The translations under genes were made by a program, and so were the position numbers. DNA of 64,000 nt from Myotis daubentonii. Its lineage: Eukaryota; Chordata; Mammalia; Chiroptera; Vespertilionidae. The stretch lies in contig NC_081851.1 of the NCBI RefSeq assembly GCF_963259705.1, forward strand, positions 58,612,855-58,676,854, given 5' to 3'. The notes below the pieces were generated by a model. That model was not told the DNA's origin, made no database searches, and saw only the letters and a list, made by a program, of their open reading frames with translations. Below, piece by piece: positions 61,670 through 64,000 of this stretch (positions are counted from its first letter, which is position 1; every line of letters begins with the position of its first letter).

Positions 61670-62532
61670 CTGTAAAAAAGTATAACATGGAACAACACAA
61701 ATTTAAACAAAAAAAAATTAAATGACAGGAAAAGTGATTATTATATAATTCAATCCTAAAACACATATGAATACAATTTACACTGCTTTCATTGGAATGA
61801 AGATGTTTCTTTGAAAATTCTGGAAGCTACTATTAAAATCTTCAGTGAAAAATTTAAGAATAATAAGGTAATATATTTTATTATTGTCCCTTTAGACCCA
61901 AAACCATCTTGGCAGGTTTGGAAGGACAATAGAAGATCTCATTTCAGCTTACCCAAATGAGAGCATTAGTGACACTTTCCATTACTTTTGTAACACATAC
62001 TGACACCCAAGGCATGCTGACCATGTTTAGAAGATTATTCTCTAATTCCCATTTCTTCTGTATACTTCTGCTCCTGCCAGTTGAGTTTTAAATTTACCAA
62101 GAGTTCACTGTGCTTCCCCCTGAATCTGTTTACACCAGCTGTACTTATTTTAATTGTAATTAAATACAAAGAAAACTGACAAAATAAACAAAGAAAAGAG
62201 AATTGTAATCTTTATGAACACTAAGTTAAATGCCCCAGAAAGCCTCCATATAAATGAGTTACTAAAAAAATTATTGTTACATTTTATGTAGGTGAGACAA
62301 CTATAAAAGTTTAAGGGGGGAAAATCATAGAGAAAGATACGGGTTCTAATTCATATTGTTTTGCAAGAGTTTTAAAATTTCTCACTCTGTTTTAAAAACT
62401 ACAACTAAAAGTTATAAAAAATAATTTATGGGTATATTTTATGCAAGATCATCAATAAGGCATCTAATCAGAGATGCATACTTAGAAAGGGATGAGAGGC
62501 TCATTTAATTGACAAATGAATATATGTGAATA
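61670..62532. other. Intron 3, unique sequence
   Basis: No EML4 exon 3 and no clear repeat found. Confidence 0.5.
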
Positions 62533-63008
62533 CTAGAGGCCCAGTGCATGAAAATTCATGCACTCGGTGGGGGAGAGGGGTCCCTCAGCCCAGTCTGCGC
62601 CCTCTCACAGTCTGGGACCCCTCGGGGAATGTCCACCTGCCAGCTTAGGCCCGCTCCCTGGGGATCAGGCCTAGGCTGGCAGTCAGACATCCCTCTGGCA
62701 GCCCGGGAGCCCTTGGGGGGTGTCCCACTGACAGCTTAGGCACTCCTCATAGGGAGTGGGCCTAAGCCACAGTTGACATCCTTAGCGCTGCTGAGAAGGC
62801 CAGAGAGGCTCCCGTCACCACAGCTGTGCTTGCAGCCCTTGTGGTTGAGTGGAGCTCCCCCTGTGGGAGCGCACTGACCACCAGGGGGCAGCTCCTATGT
62901 TGAGCATCTGCCCCATGGTGGTCAGTGCTCGTCACAGTGACTGGCCAGTCTTTCCTGGTCGTTCTGCCATCAGGGTCAATTTGCATATTACCCTTTTATT
63001 ATGTAAGA
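62533..63008 (-). mobile_element. Non-autonomous Helitron
   Basis: 3' end CTAGAGGCCCAGTGCATGAA with stem TTCATGCAC after host A; 5' end TTGCATATTACCCTTTTATT then ATGTAAGA. Carries GACCACCAGGGGGCAGCTCC, a CTCF-core-like word, and a second inverted half copy GGTGGTCAGTGC. Confidence 0.88.
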
Positions 63009-63035
63009 TATTCTGTGTTAAATAAAACATTTATG

Positions 63036-63283
63036 GCCCTAGCTGGTTTGGCTTAGTGTTTGGAGCGTTGTTTCACGGACTGAAGATTGCTGGGTTTGGT
63101 TCCTGTCAAGGGCATGTACCTCAGCTGCAGGCTCTATTCCCACCCAGGTTGGGGTGTTTGCAGGAGGCAACCAATTGATGTGTCTCACAAGGATGTTCTC
63201 TCTCTATCTCTCCCCTTCCCTTCCACTCTCTAAAAATAAAATAATCAATGAAGAAAATATTCTCAGGTGAGGATTAACCAAAA
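63036..63283 (+). mobile_element. Ves SINE
   Basis: GCCCTAGCTGGTTTGGCTTA, TTGGTTCCTGTCAAGGGC, GGCAACCAATTGATGTGTC, tail ATTCTCAGGTGAGGATTAAC. ACATTTATG repeats at both sides. Confidence 0.88.
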
Positions 63284-64000
63284 TAAACATTTATGTATAA
63301 ATTCTTGTGATTCAACACTTTGGCTTTTATTTTTATTGTTGACAGTATTCACACTTTGACTCTTGATTAATGATGCACCTACCATGCCTAATCACATGAC
63401 GTAAGAATCCTTACACTGCATAAACTACAAAGCAGATAGAATCAAGACTTGAATTCCAGAGTTGAAAAGGTAGAAAACTATCAACTGTTTAAAGTTAATC
63501 AAAGACATTTTGTAATTAGACTATATGGTGTATAAATCTACAAGGAAGTAGGTTTGCTAACATTTTAAACAAATATGCATATTACATACAATTTATCGCA
63601 TTATAATAGTTTAAAATGTTAACATATAATTTTGACAGTGACATTTTTAATCTGATTAAGTTCTGATACATCCAGACTGTTCCTTAACTCTCTACTTCAT
63701 GTTCAGTTTTTTGTGTGTGTTTTTTTAAAGTATGTGCTGACATATAATTTTACCTCAAAAATATCAGATTAACTTTGAAATTTATATCTGAGTTAGAAAT
63801 TGCTTTTTTCTTGTTCTTCAAACTATCCTGAATGGACAAGCCACTACTCTTATGTGGGGTCCAGCACAACCTAAGAGATTTTCCTTTTGATTTATTAAAA
63901 ACAAAATACTACCAAGCCCCTGAATCATAAAGTAACAAACTCAGTTGGTCTTAGACTGCTGAGTCATTATCATGCATAATACTGATCATTGCACAGAACT
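63284..64000. other. Intron 3, unique sequence
   Basis: AT-rich, no exon or element recognised. Confidence 0.5.

Noticed and set aside
59139..59369. 76-codon open frame with [11 protein letters not shown]
   Set aside because: Arises from the hAT MITE; the same peptide appears from the copy at 51940-52172 in reverse.
60832..60950. Possible degenerate SINE
   Set aside because: Only scattered words (GCAGGTTTAGATCCC) resemble a SINE; too weak to call.
61670..64000. Possible EML4 exon 3 on the right
   Set aside because: No frame giving the conserved ITNGSGANRKPSH-like linker was found.

Overview
The window is intron-rich mammalian nuclear DNA, almost certainly from a vesper bat (Vespertilionidae, Myotis-like). 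The evidence is the combination of many tRNA-derived Ves SINEs, HeliBat-type Helitrons (CTAG end next to a GTGCACGAATTTCGTGCAC-like hairpin, inserted between A and T), a piggyBac MITE flanked by TTAA, SPIN-type and other short hAT elements with intact 8-bp target duplications, and L1 copies. These DNA transposons together are characteristic of that bat family. No bacterial, plasmid or phage features are present.

One host gene spans the window on the minus strand: EML4 (echinoderm microtubule-associated protein-like 4). Sixteen constitutive coding exons plus one 33-bp cassette exon can be placed between 61669 and 13450. By the human numbering used for EML4-ALK fusions they are exons 4 to 19 plus 6b. 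All have AG/GT borders, compatible phases and no internal stops. Exon 3 and everything upstream (including the trimerisation coiled coil) lie beyond the right edge. Exon 20 to the C-terminus lie beyond the left edge; I found no exon in 1-13449. The exons encode the basic linker, the HELP motif, the first beta-propeller and the start of the second propeller of the TAPE domain.

Layout from right to left (the direction of transcription): 64000-61670 intron 3 with a Ves SINE and a Helitron; 61669-57958 exons 4, 5, 6 and 6b with two close copies of one hAT MITE; 57957-46392 a long intron with a 1.1-kb hAT carrying transposase remnants, another hAT MITE and a mariner-like MITE; 46391-37410 exons 7-11 with SINEs and a rearranged L1; 37409-30567 a transposon-dense intron with a Helitron pile (including an autonomous-Helitron helicase fragment), a piggyBac MITE and a SPIN; 30566-21261 exons 12-17; 21260-13450 exons 18-19; 13449-1 intron 19 with an L1 containing a solo LTR, a Helitron, nested SINEs and a recent 127-bp tandem duplication.

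The most interesting items are structural: that tandem duplication, an inverted duplication enclosing a Helitron fragment, Helitron copies carrying CTCF-core-like motifs, a separate CTCF-like core outside any repeat I recognise, nested insertions that give relative ages, and palindromic tandem repeats in a Helitron. I do not see a new gene system; most small open reading frames here are chance frames in repeats and introns.
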